64,000 bases of DNA, taken from Kryptolebias marmoratus (taxonomy: Eukaryota; Chordata; Actinopteri; Cyprinodontiformes; Rivulidae). The notes beneath the pieces were generated by a model. That model was not told where the DNA came from, did no database searches, and was given only the letters and a program-made list of their open reading frames with translations. This document shows positions 1 to 20,049 of this stretch, piece after piece. The DNA lies in NCBI RefSeq assembly GCF_001649575.2, contig NC_051434.1:13394620-13458619 (forward strand). Reading direction: 5' to 3'. The position numbers and the translations under genes are program-made. Every line of letters starts with the position of its first letter. The first letter of the stretch is position 1.

Positions 1-550
1 GGGGGGGGGGGGGTGTATGTGTTTAAAGTGGGACTGAGCTTTGCAGTTGTTAATGCTACATGGCATGTGTTTTACTTCTAAGTGTGTGGATAAAAACTCT
101 GGATGGTGGTTTCTCCTTTGTTCAGAGCTGATTTTAAAGCTTTTTTTTACCCCCACCCTCACTCTGTGCTGGGTTTTCTTCCACCTTTCATTCTTTGTGT
201 GCTGTGACAATTAGGGATGTGGTCGAAGGACGTAGTGTGAACTTTATTTATTTATTTTAAAAAGGTGGAATATGAATTTTGAGAACCTCCAGTAGGCTCG
301 CTGCGAGAATATTGATTTAGCTCATCCTTGCTCGCGCTTCCCGTCTTTTACGCCACATTTCATGGAGTTGGAGGAATCAAACTGACCTTCGGCCTTGCTG
401 TGGTTGAAGCAGATATCAACAGGCTCAACACGCTTTTAATTTTTTTAAACTTGCATCTTTATGCACCTTTTTCTTCTTTTTTTTTTGCGGTATTTGTATT
501 AACTATTTGCCTCCATCCCCCACCCTCTTCCTCCCTTGTTTTCTCTCCAG

Positions 551-10159
<9,609 letters not shown>

Positions 10160-10389
10160 AGCTCCAGCGGATCTGGAGGAATGGCGACCACCGACTCTGT
10201 CACGAGACTCGACAGATGGACAGATGCAGCAGAGTCCGGAGGGGAAGAAAACGACAGCAGATCCTATCGCTCATCTCAGGGGTCAGAGGTTACGGAAACC
10301 AAACATCCACCCCTCCCTGAATTACTTGATGGACTTTAAAGCGTGGCAGAGAAAGACCTAAATGCCTGTAAAGCCCCCCCCCCCCCCCC

Positions 10390-10401
10390 NNNNNNNNNNN
10401 N
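10390..10401. other. Assembly gap (12 N) inside poly-C
   Basis: Twelve Ns lie between C runs at about 10374-10389 and 10402-10411. This is an unresolved homopolymer or low-complexity stretch in the igf2bp3 3'UTR. Confidence 0.99.
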
Positions 10402-11033
10402 CCCCCCCCCCACTTCACCTCTCTGCATCGTTTGTGAGAATGTACCTCTGAGGGCTGCTAACATCATCTGCCCTCACATGTACGCACCTGTTGACCGCTC
10501 TCCTCCCTCATGGGTGTGTTAATTAGTTTCATTTTTCGTAATTTTGTTCCCTTTTTACTTTAAACACAAAGAAGAAAAGAAGGATCCCCCCTCCTATCAC
10601 CCCCTATGGTGTGGTATCTTAAACACAAGATGTTTTTGTTGACTTCAGATTTAGTTTTTCTTTTAATTGGTTAAAGCTTTCTCATAAGTTTTCTGTTTGG
10701 GGGGGAAAAAGGCATTGCTAGGTCCTAGTTGGACCAACAGAGAGGTTTATTTGGGGCGAGGGTTGGCTCTGGCTGAGTGGGCCGTGTTTAGGGGAAAGAT
10801 TCTTGACCCCGAGAGGGTGGATTATATCGGGCATCCTGCCCTTGTAATGATAGTGGCATTTTTTTAAAAATTCGGATGCATTTTATAGATAAACCTATAT
10901 AAATAGATCAATATATAAATATATATATTTAGAGAAGGCAGCACTACGACTGACACTTTGGGAAATTGTGCCGAACTGCTGCTGCCCAGAAAAAAAGAAA
11001 AAAAAAGATCGATTTAATATGCATTTTGTTTAA

Positions 11034-11056
11034 CTACCTCAGGATTTAGTACCTCA
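11034..11056 (+). promoter_or_regulatory. Two adjacent let-7 seed matches in igf2bp3 3'UTR
   Basis: CTACCTCA at 11034-11041 is a perfect 8-mer let-7 site. TACCTCA at 11050-11056 is a 7mer-A1 site. They are 16 nt apart, close to the spacing seen for cooperative sites. Confidence 0.65.
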
Positions 11057-12063
11057 GAGAAGAAAAAAATGATTATATATGGGAAAAAGTTTTTTTTTTT
11101 TTTTTTTTTTTTTTGTTTCTTTTTTTTTTCTTTTTGGTATTTTGTATACTTTATAAAGCTGATAGTCTTTGAACATTTTTATTTTTTTAAGAAAATTTAA
11201 AATTTGGTCAGCTGCCAACTGACCTTGCCTTCAACTCTGGTGCTTTAGGGTGGCGTTGTACACGCGTATGTGTGACTTCAGGTGACCCTGTACATAAAGT
11301 CTATTTGTCAATAGCAGCCCCAGAGCAAGAGTTGGCGCCCTCTCAGCTGGCGGCTGACAGGAGCATAGAGAGAAAATTGCCTCAGTTTTTCCCCCTGAGG
11401 GTCTACCATCTTTCTTTTTTTTTGTTTGTTTTTTTTTTTTCTTCAAAGAAAAAGTACAGAACAGCTTAACACGCGCTAGTAATGCCAACCAAACATATTT
11501 GCAGCAATGCCATTTAGTTTCACCATTGAAATCATTATTGGTACTTTAATTTTGTCAGTTTTATTTTCTTTTTTTTTTCACCTTCCTGTGTTTGCTGCTG
11601 CAGTAAGACTAATGGGTCGTCCCCGTAGCTGTCAGAGCGTCTTTGTTTCCCGTTGGTCTGTTGGTTCCAGGTCACTTGCCCACCGTCTTGACGATGCCGC
11701 CTCGGCCAAGCCAAACTGTTTTTACGTTGGAAGCAAGCGGCCCGAGTGGCCCGACCATCTAGAGTCATCGCATGGTGAGGGTAGGGGGAGTCACACCGAT
11801 GATTTTTCTTTTTTGTGCTTTAGGAACATAATTTGATCTTCGCAGTCTCTTTTATACAAATGTATTTGATTTTCGTTGCTCATCACGGGGGAAAGCAAAC
11901 TAAGACACACAATTGTGAATGAACCCCGACTTTAGCAAAGAGATGAATCCAAACCCTTAAAGGAAAATATACATTTATTTCAGTTGTTTCCACACCGAAT
12001 GTAAATATATTGATTGTGGTAAAAGTGCTTGAGTGTATCCATGCTTCCACAGTAGAACGCAGT

Positions 12064-12292
12064 CTACCTCAGCTGAGGGGGTCGAGGGGGTTGTTGTGGC
12101 TCTAATGGCCTCACCCTGCCCCCACTGAGTGCCAGCGCGCACCAATACCTCAGTTCCCCGTTCTCTTCTTTCTAACCTGGGCGCGCCACCACGCTTAACC
12201 GAGAGGCACAAGTGACACTTAAAATGATTACTCCTAATTTCCTGCGCATTTCCTCCCAACTCGCCCTCCTCCAGTTTGTTTTGATCTACCTC
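12064..12292 (+). promoter_or_regulatory. Second let-7 seed cluster in igf2bp3 3'UTR
   Basis: CTACCTCA (8-mer) at 12064-12071, TACCTCA (7mer-A1) at 12146-12152 and CTACCTC (7mer-m8) at 12286-12292. With the upstream pair and a 6-mer at 10443-10448, the UTR carries six seed matches. Confidence 0.6.
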
Positions 12293-13057
12293 TTTAGACA
12301 CGTATTTGAATTAGAGGCATTCTTCTATTTGTTAGTTTACTCCCCTTCCCCCCACCACATTTATGCATCCCCCACAATCCCCCAGATATAAGAAACCTAA
12401 AATCATGAACTCTTTAGAAATGAGAATAACTGAAAGTGATAGATGTTTTCATTTGCCGGTGTTTATCTACAGATATAAATATGCTCCTTACGGCTTTGCT
12501 GAAATCCTCAATGGTTATTTCTTTCTGCTTTTCGATTTTTGGTGGTGTGGCTTACATGTATTTGAACTTTTTTGCTTCTTTATTTTTTCTTTTTCCTGTG
12601 AAAAAGTAAAATCATTGTTTTAATTTTGCTTTCAATAGTTAAGACAATTTTTCTTTCTTTTTTCTCTTTTTTTTAAAAAAGAAAAAAAAACAAACAAAAA
12701 AAAAGGGCCTGACCTTTTCTTATTTGTAAGACTTCAAAATACAAGTCCTGTCTTTTCATTTTTTTTTTTTCACCCCCCTTTTTGGTCTTTCACAGATGCT
12801 ACACTCGCTGATTCGTTAGATTTCATCTGTTAGCATTTCTTGGCTGTGTAAAGTGGAACCTCCTTTTGGTTTGAGACTAACGTGAGGGACTGAATTTCTG
12901 TTTATGGTAAAGTGATCGTACTTAAGCATGATAATCCCTCCCAACACCCCCACCACTCCCACCCCACCTGTTTCTGGAACCATACTTGTGCCCCTTCACC
13001 TTCCCCCTCTCACTCACACACACACAAACACACAGCTCCACTTGTCAAATGCCTCTG

Positions 13058-13063
13058 AATAAA
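13058..13063 (+). terminator. igf2bp3 poly(A) signal AATAAA
   Basis: A canonical AATAAA is followed within about 30 nt by a GT-rich segment (GTTGTTTCTAT). It is the first strong signal-plus-GT combination after the UTR and lies before the convergent gpnmb gene. Confidence 0.55.
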
Positions 13064-13559
13064 ATGGAAAAACAAAACAAGTTGTTTCTATAATTTTATA
13101 CAGCAACACAGTGATGTATTGCTATGTTTGAGTTATTTGTTCTCTTCGAAACTTTAAGGTAAACTGTTTTACTCATTAAAAGCTGCGTTATTAACTATAT
13201 TAGTTAAGCTAAACAACTTTGTAAATGTTGGAAGTACTCAATAATTATCAACCAAACAAGAAAACTATTAAACTATGAATCCAAATTAAAATTGCTCTAA
13301 AGGATGACTGTTGAAAGCCAGTTAATGTCTTTTCTGACTGACTTTTCCATAAATAAATAAAAACCGCAACAGTTGTGTTGAGCCTTGCACCAACACACAA
13401 TGGAAAGTTATTTGGCAGAAATCTGTATCTCAAAGATTTCCAAAAGAGGATGAGAAAATGCATTAAATGAATTAAGACCTCCACTGTAAAATATCTTATT
13501 AGAACAGACAAGCTGTTGGTTCACCACTTTTCTTTAGACACATTTTTTTTAGGTTAGTT

Positions 13560-13565
13560 TTTATT
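13560..13565 (-). terminator. Possible gpnmb poly(A) signal
   Basis: TTTATT on the plus strand is AATAAA on the gpnmb strand. It lies about 780 nt past the gpnmb stop and about 500 nt from the igf2bp3 poly(A) signal. No other candidate was found between, but use is unproven. Confidence 0.35.
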
Positions 13566-13831
13566 GAGTCTTATATCTTAAAGCTCATCTTAATTTACTT
13601 CAGTGAATAAAAGGCCCCACTACGGGGGACAAAAAAAAGTTATACAATTACTTGAGCAGTTCTGTAAAGCAGGAAGTTATGGAAAACACTTATTTAACCA
13701 AACACGGGCATAACGTGAACCAAACGGAGTTTTTCAATATCAATACAGCAGTTACATATTAATTAAACAACCTCTTTAGTAATTAAATTAAACTCACAAA
13801 TCATATACTGCTTTAGCACTAGCAAAGGCTC

Positions 13832-14209
13832 TTAAAGTGATACTTCAGGTCTTTGAAAGTGGGGTTCTGTGGAAGAGTGATGAACAAACGATAAGTCTAA
13901 ATCTGACTGAGCTGACAAGATAACAGGTAGTCTGAGCAGGGCCGAGACCAAAGTGGGCAGCTGCCATTTTGAAACTACTCCCGTCACAATATTTCTGCCA
14001 GAATAACCGTATGAGGCGAAACTGACTGTGAAATTCAGATCAGAGCTGTTTTAATGCAGCATTTATGTTAGACTAGCTGCCAGCTCGGTCAAAATTAAAC
14101 CCTCTCAAAACTCAGCCTGTTAAATGAACTTTCTACGACTGGTCAGATATTCATTTTTCATAGTCTTTCCACAAAACCCCACTTTAAAAGATGTGAACTA
14201 TTGCTTTAA
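13832..14209. mobile_element. Inverted-repeat non-autonomous transposon (378 bp), most complete copy
   Basis: The left end (TTAAAGTGATACTTCAGGTC) and the reverse complement of the right end (TTAAAGCAATAGTTCACATC) align for about 46 bp, including the shared AAGTGGGGTT-TGTGGAA core. TTAA at both outer edges would fit a TTAA target duplication, as in piggyBac or Kolobok elements. No coding capacity. It lies just downstream of the gpnmb stop, probably in its 3'UTR. Confidence 0.7.
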
Positions 14210-14342
14210 AGACTCAAAGGTAATATTAGTATCATTTACTGACGTGTGTTCCTAAGTGATTAAGTGTTTCTACTTGACAATCTGCATTTTTGACTTTTCA
14301 TTTGAAGTTGGAGAACACCAAACGGATGCTGTTCTCCGACTC

Positions 14343-14496
14343 CTACAGAGGGTGTCTCTCTGTCAGCAGGTGACGCTTCTCCTCGTTGGAGGGAAAGAGC
14401 GCCTCCTTCAGGCGAACCATGTGACCTCCAGCCGCAGCACGGCCATGAGCGTCCTCAACTACCGCCCTCCAGACCGGCCGGTAGACCTTGTGACGC
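14343..14496 (-). CDS. gpnmb: gpnmb last exon: cytoplasmic tail
   Basis: Encodes RHKVYRPVWRAVVEDAHGRA, then LFPSNEEKRHLLTERHPL and TAG (14343-14345). EKRHLL fits the acidic-dileucine sorting motif. YRPV sits where human GPNMB has YNPI. The acceptor is TCTCCCAG. Confidence 0.93.
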
Positions 14497-17400
14497 CTGG
14501 GAGAGAAGGAGGGGCAAAGACAAAAGCAGACATTTTTTTTGGTTTTCTCAATACTGAATCTGCATGTAGGCTCTGTCTGTGAAGGTTTTCAGACTTTTAC
14601 AGGATGTGTATGTGAAGACCACTCACTTGTAGACCAGATAGGCAATAATTGCAAAGACGGCCACTATCACAGCGCAGGAAGAGAGCACCATCCCTGCAGT
14701 GTTGGGAGTTTTAGGCCCTATGAGGTACAAACAGAACCAGAAAGATTAGAATTTGTACACGGGTTCGTTTTAACATTCAAGAACATGAGTGGTATCTAGA
14801 CGCGTTTTCACTACCAACCAGGAGAATCTTGGGACTTGCTGATGGTGACGGTGGTGCTGGCCAGCGCCATGCTGCTGGAGTTCTCCAGGGTGATGTTCAC
14901 GCAGTAGGTGCCGGGCTCCAGGAACCTTCGCCTCAGACGCACCTCGCACTCCGGCGACGGCGGCACGTCGTCGCACAAGATGCTGCTCACGTGAGAGCAG
15001 CTGGGGTCTGACACGATGGTGCAGGCCGAGGTGGGGATGCTGAGGGCGGGACATGGAAAGGTGTTGGAGTGACACGGGTGGAACAGGCCTACCTCTCCCG
15101 GGGTTTTTTAATCCATCTGCCATCGTCATGATAAATCTTTTACATTCTGGAATATTTGATCTGAATGAAACAACCGGAAGCACACCTGCCCAGACATTTC
15201 ACCCGGAAGTTGACATTCGTGTTGGTCACTCTGACAGCTGACACATCCACAATGCGACTTTTTGGCCAGCTGTTCAGCGGGTGCTTTGGCTCTGGGGAAA
15301 ACAAACCTATTAGCGTGTATCTTTACAGGATGAAGGCAGCGATCCTTGAAGAAATGCATATTGCTCACTGCCTTGCAAGCCAAAGTTTTATACAAAGTTC
15401 CTGTGCGACCTGTTTGATCTTAGTTACTACCACACAGAATTTTAGCTCAATATTTGTCAAATTGTTTGAGTTATAGCCATTTTGTTGCAGTTTTCCTATT
15501 GGCAGAGCTTATTTGGGTGTTAAATGATAAATCTGCCAAATTAATGGGATTCACCTTACAAAATTAATTTGAATCACTGCATGTGCAAGTTGTAAATGTC
15601 CAATTTTGGTTATTCACAGCAAAACACAACATTTAGGGCCACTCTGCTTCGTGACTTTAAAGGCAAACAGTTTGACATGATGCGTCCATCGAGTGCAGCG
15701 GCGTCACGTTTCAGAGTGACGACGGCGACCGCAGCCTCCCACCTACCAACGATGGTGATGTTGCCCGTGAAGGTCCCATAGGCGTAGCGGAAACACTCGC
15801 CGCTGCTGAGACGCCTGGCGCGGAGAGGCGGCGAGGTGGTGCCGCTGGACTCCGTGGAAGCAGTGGACGGGAGAGGCGCCGTCGTGGGGGAGCCGGTCGT
15901 CATGGAAGTGGCGGAGGAGGTGAGAGGCTGGCTGGTGCTGGCTGGCGCTGAAACGAGAAGCAAAGCGAACTGAGTGGACGAATCCGAATCCGAAGAGGCG
16001 ACACAAAAACAACGGGGTTTAAAGGTTAAGGTGTGAGCTCATCACAGCGCAGAGCGTGGAATCTCACTTGGTGTCGTCTGCATGGTAGTTGAAGCAGCGG
16101 GGGTACCAGGTGGAGCTGTAGAGGTTTCTGGTGGAGCAGACACAAAAACAGTAAAAAAATAGGCGACCAGCTCCTCTTCTGATCATATTAGAGTCGCTGA
16201 CCAAGACTTGTCAAAGTGATCTACTGTCCTGCAGTCAGGGCTTTACAATAAGTTCATGTCCTTTATTTTCAATTTGTCCTCTGTGGTGGACATTTGTAAA
16301 CAGGCGTATCTCTCTGCTCCTACAACTAGCCAACTCTTTCTGTCCTCTAGAAGGGCCATTTGAAGCTATTCCCTCCATTTTGTTCCGTGTTCCTTCAATT
16401 TAGAAGAAAGGAACATGTTGTCAGAGACCGAGAACGTTACTATGAATTGTTGTTGACGGCGTACAGACTGGCTTTGTATTCACACAGACAGGTCAAGTCT
16501 ATTACTTACTTAATTTATGGCACAAAACCCTAATAATTACACCAAATGCAATGGAGCATTTATTATCCCATGGCTCAGATTCACAGGAATGACGTTCTGA
16601 TGTCCACTGCAGTGGGCACACTATATCTTTAAAATAAAAACTTACTTTACCAGTTTTTGCCTGTCTTTCAGGTGTGGCTTATTTTACATTAGGCACAGGT
16701 TGTTAACAATATCTTACCTGTGGTGGATAACTCTTTGAATGACCTAAGTTTGGAGGACTGGAGTCTAATTCTGCTGCAGCAGGTGGCGCCAAAACCAAAG
16801 TGTATGCTGCCACCTTTTCATGCAAAAACTGTTAGAAGCAGGGATCCACTTTGGTTTTGGCCCAGCTAGCCTTTGGCTCCTCAGTCTGGTCCGGATTAAA
16901 CTATTTCTCCAAATGGAGGTCATTCGAAGAGCTATCTGCAACAGGTAAGACGCTAATTGTTCATAATCTTTCCAGATTTCACTCGAGATGTTGTTTTTCT
17001 TTTAATGGCTTCAGCGTACGTGTTGACATATTTAGAAGCGATCCAACTGTTTTAGGTCTTCTCTAACTGCGTTTGCACGTCTAATGGAATCCCACCTGGC
17101 TGCCTCCGTACCTGTGTGAGGCGGGGACGTGACATGCGTCCCGGTCGGGGCGGCGGAGGTGGGCATGCACTCAGCGGGAAACGCTGCCTCCACCACCAGC
17201 CTCACGCTCATGCGCCCCAGCGCGCTGTAGGCGTGCGTGGTGACGTCGCGGTGCGTCACCAGCTGGTTGCCGTCGCTGAAGTCCCACTTGAAGTCAACAG
17301 AGGCTGCCGTCTTCAGGTAGCCGCTGGGGTCATGGAGATGGACCCTGAAGACGACATCCTCGGCACGGACGAAAACGGACTCGTTCACCTGGGACTTCTG

Positions 17401-19854
17401 GGAGATGTCGACCGCCAGGGGGATCTTATCTGAGGGACGTGATGAACTGTTAGTTCTCTAGCTTGTGTTTTGTCTGAAAGATGACGTCGAATGGGTTTTT
17501 CGTCTCCACCTGTGACCATGTAGACGGTGCTGTCAGTGGCGAGGGGCGAGTACTTCCTGCGCTCGCGCTTCCTGTAGACCATGACCTCCATGACCTCCGC
17601 CCCCAGGGGGAGGTTGGTTGTGTTGATGGTCACGCTGGAAGACGAGCCATCACACGTCTCATTGTACTGACCTAAAACGGGCCAACATGAGGCAGGTTCA
17701 GTCCAAAGCTCTGACATGAAGCGCAGCATCTGTCAGCTTGATTGAACTCACCCATCGTGTGCCAAACGTAGACGTAGCTCTTGCGCCGCCAGCTGCTGCT
17801 CTGAGGGAACGGCTTCCCGTCAGGGAACACGTTGCATTTCTTCACATCTGGACACTTTCCAAAGCCGTAGTCGTCCAACCAAGAAGTCCAGTTGTACACA
17901 TAACCAGATCGAACCTGTCCGTTGGCTGTCCAAAAGAAAAAGAAAAAAAGGCGTTGGAAAAAAACACCTAAAATGAGAGACACCTCTTCTGCAATTTGAA
18001 GTTGAAAACAAATCTTTCAGGAGTCTTTATTTATGTCTGCCATAGTGTCTTATGCACTGAAAGCCTTTTAAGCTTTTATCTTTTTTATCTGCTGGTTGTT
18101 TGTGCAGGGAAACATCTGCCTGAAGAGTTGAATGATTTAAGGGATTGGAGTTCAGCAGAAACACATGACTTTCTCTGGAAAACCCTCATACCGAGGAGAA
18201 TTAACTCAATTTTTTAATTTCTTCTGCTATCAGGCTGCTCCACCCAGACAAACAACTCTAGTCTCGACCTTGACTTGTTTCTGTCGCTTTATTTACCGCA
18301 GTTAGGGATGATAAAGCTGTCTGACTCGGATATGTGTGGTTCTGTCTCTTCTTCATCGTTTGGCCTTTCGGTTCCAAACTGCAAAGCCTTTTTTTAATTT
18401 TTTCAGACTTTAGCAACTAAACATACAGATATTTTCTTCAGTTCTTTGGGGAGTGAAACACAGATCTGAAAGGCCTGCGTCCAGCCAACCACACTATGAT
18501 GAGTCTTTGAGCGTGTTTGATGTCTAACATTGAGGAAAAGCTGCTTTCCAAACCATCTATGTGCATTTCAGTAAACTCTGTGCGTTCCTATGAGTCCCAG
18601 CGGCGTATGGATGTGGTGGTCATGGCCTGTGATGGCCTCCTGCAGCACCTGAGGCCTCCAGCTCTGTCCCGTCCTCGCAGCGCTCGTCCCAGACAAGGTC
18701 CCCGTTGGCATCTTCCTTCTGACACGGCGGGTACTCCAACTTGGCCGTGAAGGTCACAGATGAGCCGATGAGAGCCGGACTGTCACTCGTCAGACGGACT
18801 TTGGGTTTATCTGCAGCAAGGAGGACGTTAAAGTTAATACTCAACAAACGTGCAGGTATTTTAGAAAAGGGGGGAAAAATCCCTATTTTTTTTTACCTCT
18901 GTGATGCATGTACTCCCTCGGCTTGGAATTCAGAGGCGGATAGAGGTAATCATCCCATGGGTTGGTGTCAGGCTCCCAGCCAGGGATGGGTGGGACTGGA
19001 AATGGAGACTTCTGTGCCGCTGAGTGTTTGTGAGGGAATATGTCACTGTACGCTGGAGAGAGAGAGAGAGAGGCCAATACACATCTGACGTGACAAAAAC
19101 GGTCATTTATTCAACAGAGAAAAAGGTTGGCTGTTTTAGCATGGCGTCTTTGGGTGCAGGGAAACAAAAAAAATGCAACTTATTTCTGAATACAAGCAAT
19201 AAGTTGGTTTAAATGGTCAATTTACCATACAGGGAAACAAAAACACGTCTCAAAACAGTTCATCTTATCCTGTCCAATAATAAAGAAAAAAAAAAAAAAA
19301 AGATTATTCCGTAAATGTTCATGTTCCTTTCGAACCCACAGATCTTGTTTCGGCCTGAGCAAAAACAAAGAAACGGTTTGAAACTGGACAGAAAACAACA
19401 AATTCCATTGGCATAATTCAATTAGAGGAAAAACAGCCCAACTATCTGCTGGAGATAAAGCATAAAAATCATCTAGTTGTATGGCAACCATTTAAAATGT
19501 CAATAATTTCACTTAAAAAAAAACTTTAAATAATTCAACAATGTTTCATTTATCAGAACAGAGATAGTTTTATATTCAGTTAATGCCACATAAGACTCTT
19601 TATATAACATTAATGGGGTATAATAATCTAAAAGTAATGGGTTAGGTGTTGTTTATTTGTGAAGGTGTGAAGAATCTGAGGGTGGATGATCTGCAGTCCT
19701 AATTAGATTCATGGGACTCTGAATGCAGGGCAGGATGTCAGATATCTGACAGAAACTTTGGGGAAAATAAAGAAAGAATGAAACATCTGGACTCCTAGCT
19801 GCCTTGAAAGGACTCATCCAAACGTTTTCAGCACAAATCTTTCCGAACTGTCAC

Positions 19855-19885
<31 letters not shown>

Positions 19886-19965
19886 AGAGACTTACTTCTC
19901 CGTCCTTCAGCTCCAGAGAGCAGCCAGGCGCAGGCCAGGAGCAAAACGCACGGTAGGGTCTCCAT
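14343..19965 (-). CDS. gpnmb: gpnmb transmembrane glycoprotein NMB, complete gene, 12 coding exons
   Basis: GPNMB is a type I membrane glycoprotein of melanosomes and lysosomes, made in pigment cells and phagocytes. Exons in coding order: 19896-19965, 18897-19052, 18649-18810, 17752-17925, 17510-17671, 17112-17429, 16068-16127, 15747-15947, 15186-15291, 14819-15039, 14627-14717, 14343-14496. They total 1875 nt, 624 residues (human about 570). Layout: signal peptide 1-20; N-terminal domain with TSDSPALIGSSVTF; YVYNWTSW; PKD domain about 242-347 with KWDFSDGN; Thr/Pro-rich mucin-like part about 348-415; Cys-rich domain with PTSACTIVSDPSC; membrane helix about 550-572; tail with YRPV and EKRHLL. 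Several N-glycosylation sequons. PMEL is excluded by the domain order and the C-terminal half. The human RGD motif is absent. Confidence 0.96.
14627..14717 (-). CDS. gpnmb: gpnmb exon: transmembrane helix
   Basis: Encodes PKTPNTAGMVLSSCAVIVAV then FAIIAYLVYK. The hydrophobic stretch followed by a basic stop-transfer is the single membrane span. Donor GTGAGT. Confidence 0.94.
14819..15039 (-). CDS. gpnmb: gpnmb exon: Cys-rich domain
   Basis: Encodes IPTSACTIVSDPSCSHVSSI, then CEVRLRRRFLEPGTYCVNIT. The spacing of cysteines and GTYCVNITL match the juxtamembrane Cys-rich (kringle-like) domain of GPNMB. NIT and NSS are glycosylation sequons. Confidence 0.95.
15186..15291 (-). CDS. gpnmb: gpnmb exon: lead-in to Cys-rich domain
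   Basis: Encodes PKHPLNSWPKSRIVDVSAVR, then VTNTNVNFRVKCLG. Aligns to the segment before the Cys-rich domain. Donor GTGTGC. Confidence 0.92.
15350..15500. repeat. Fragment of the CAAGCCAAAGTTTTA dispersed repeat
   Basis: GCAAGCCAAAGTTTTATACA near 15377 matches TCAAGCCAAAGTTTTAAACA near 27432, with similar flanks on both sides (AGAAATGC upstream). It sits in a gpnmb intron. Confidence 0.55.
15747..15947 (-). CDS. gpnmb: gpnmb exon: Ser/Thr/Pro-rich, then NITIV strand
   Basis: Starts with a Ser/Thr/Pro-rich mucin-like run (PASTSQPLTSSATSMTTGSP) and ends with GECFRYAYGTFTGNITIV. The latter matches the NCQINRYGHFQATITIVEG block of mammalian GPNMB. The low-complexity half is expected to be O-glycosylated. 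Confidence 0.93.
16068..16127 (-). CDS. gpnmb: gpnmb exon: short Thr/Pro-rich exon
   Basis: A 60-nt exon encoding TSTAPPGTPAASTTMQTTP. The acceptor is CTCCACCAG and the donor GTGAGA. It joins in frame on both sides. Low complexity makes homology weak, so the call rests on splice sites and phase. Confidence 0.75.
16700..17045. repeat. Partial copy of the dispersed GTGGGGTTCTGTGG element
   Basis: Within the gpnmb intron, TGGAGGTCATTCGAAGAGCT and ATCTGCAACAGGTAAGACGC match the inner part of the element as seen at 33541-33570 and 52855-52885. The ends are degraded. It is thus an old, partial copy. Confidence 0.55.
17112..17429 (-). CDS. gpnmb: gpnmb exon: PKD domain
   Basis: Encodes KIPLAVDISQKSQVNESVFV, then VDFKWDFSDGNQLVTHRDVT and HAYSALGRMSVRLVVEAAFP. 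The WDFSDGN motif and the HxYxxxG strand are PKD hallmarks. It ends in a Pro/Thr stretch. Donor GTACGG. Confidence 0.96.
17510..17671 (-). CDS. gpnmb: gpnmb exon: N-terminal to PKD
   Basis: Encodes QYNETCDGSSSSVTINTTNL, then EVMEVMVYRKRERRKYSPLA and STVYMVT. It matches the SVNTANVTLGPQLMEVTVYRR block of mammalian GPNMB. NET and NTT are glycosylation sequons. Confidence 0.95.
17752..17925 (-). CDS. gpnmb: gpnmb exon: N-terminal domain, second part
   Basis: Encodes NGQVRSGYVYNWTSWLDDYG, then NVFPDGKPFPQSSSWRRKSY and VYVWHTMG. NVFPDGKPFP and YVYNWT are shared with mammalian GPNMB. Acceptor TTGGACAG, donor GTGAGT. Confidence 0.96.
18649..18810 (-). CDS. gpnmb: gpnmb exon: N-terminal domain, first part
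   Basis: Encodes KPKVRLTSDSPALIGSSVTF, then CQKEDANGDLVWDERCEDGT. LTSDSPAL and CQKEDANG are strong matches to GPNMB. The donor used, GTGCTG, is weak but is the only one giving the right phase. Confidence 0.93.
18897..19052 (-). CDS. gpnmb: gpnmb exon 2
   Basis: Encodes YSDIFPHKHSAAQKSPFPVP, then NPWDDYLYPPLNSKPREYMH. The NPWDDYLYP part aligns with NDWNEKLYP of human GPNMB. The following human segment with RGD is replaced here by HHRDKPK. Confidence 0.9.
19053..19895 (-). other. gpnmb intron 1
   Basis: Holds an A28 run at 19855-19882, which is a U tract about 14 nt past the donor on the gpnmb strand. Another A17 run lies near 19285. No exon or repeat family was recognised. Confidence 0.7.
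19896..19965 (-). CDS. gpnmb: gpnmb exon 1: signal peptide and start
   Basis: ATG at 19963-19965. Encodes METLPCVLLLACAWLLSGAE then GRR. A typical signal peptide (hydrophobic LLLACAWLL core, small residues before the cut), similar in shape to the mammalian one. Start chosen because it is the only Met upstream in frame; donor GTAAGT. Confidence 0.93.
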
Positions 19966-20049
19966 TTGGTGGACGGATTCAAAGGCTTGTCAGACTCTTT
20001 CCTGTCCTCCTGCTTCTCCTTCTGCTCCTCTCCCTCTGCGCGGCGCGAC

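Larger units (their letters stand above)
10160..13080 (+). other. igf2bp3: igf2bp3 3'UTR (about 2.9 kb)
   Basis: Runs from the stop codon to a poly(A) signal at 13058. It is U-rich, with long T runs near 11091-11114 and 11120-11130. It contains matches to the let-7 seed (listed separately), two Pumilio-type TGTANATA motifs (11289-11296 and 12000-12007), and the N gap at 10390-10401. The open frames here are chance. The extent of the UTR is inferred from the poly(A) signal. Confidence 0.75.
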
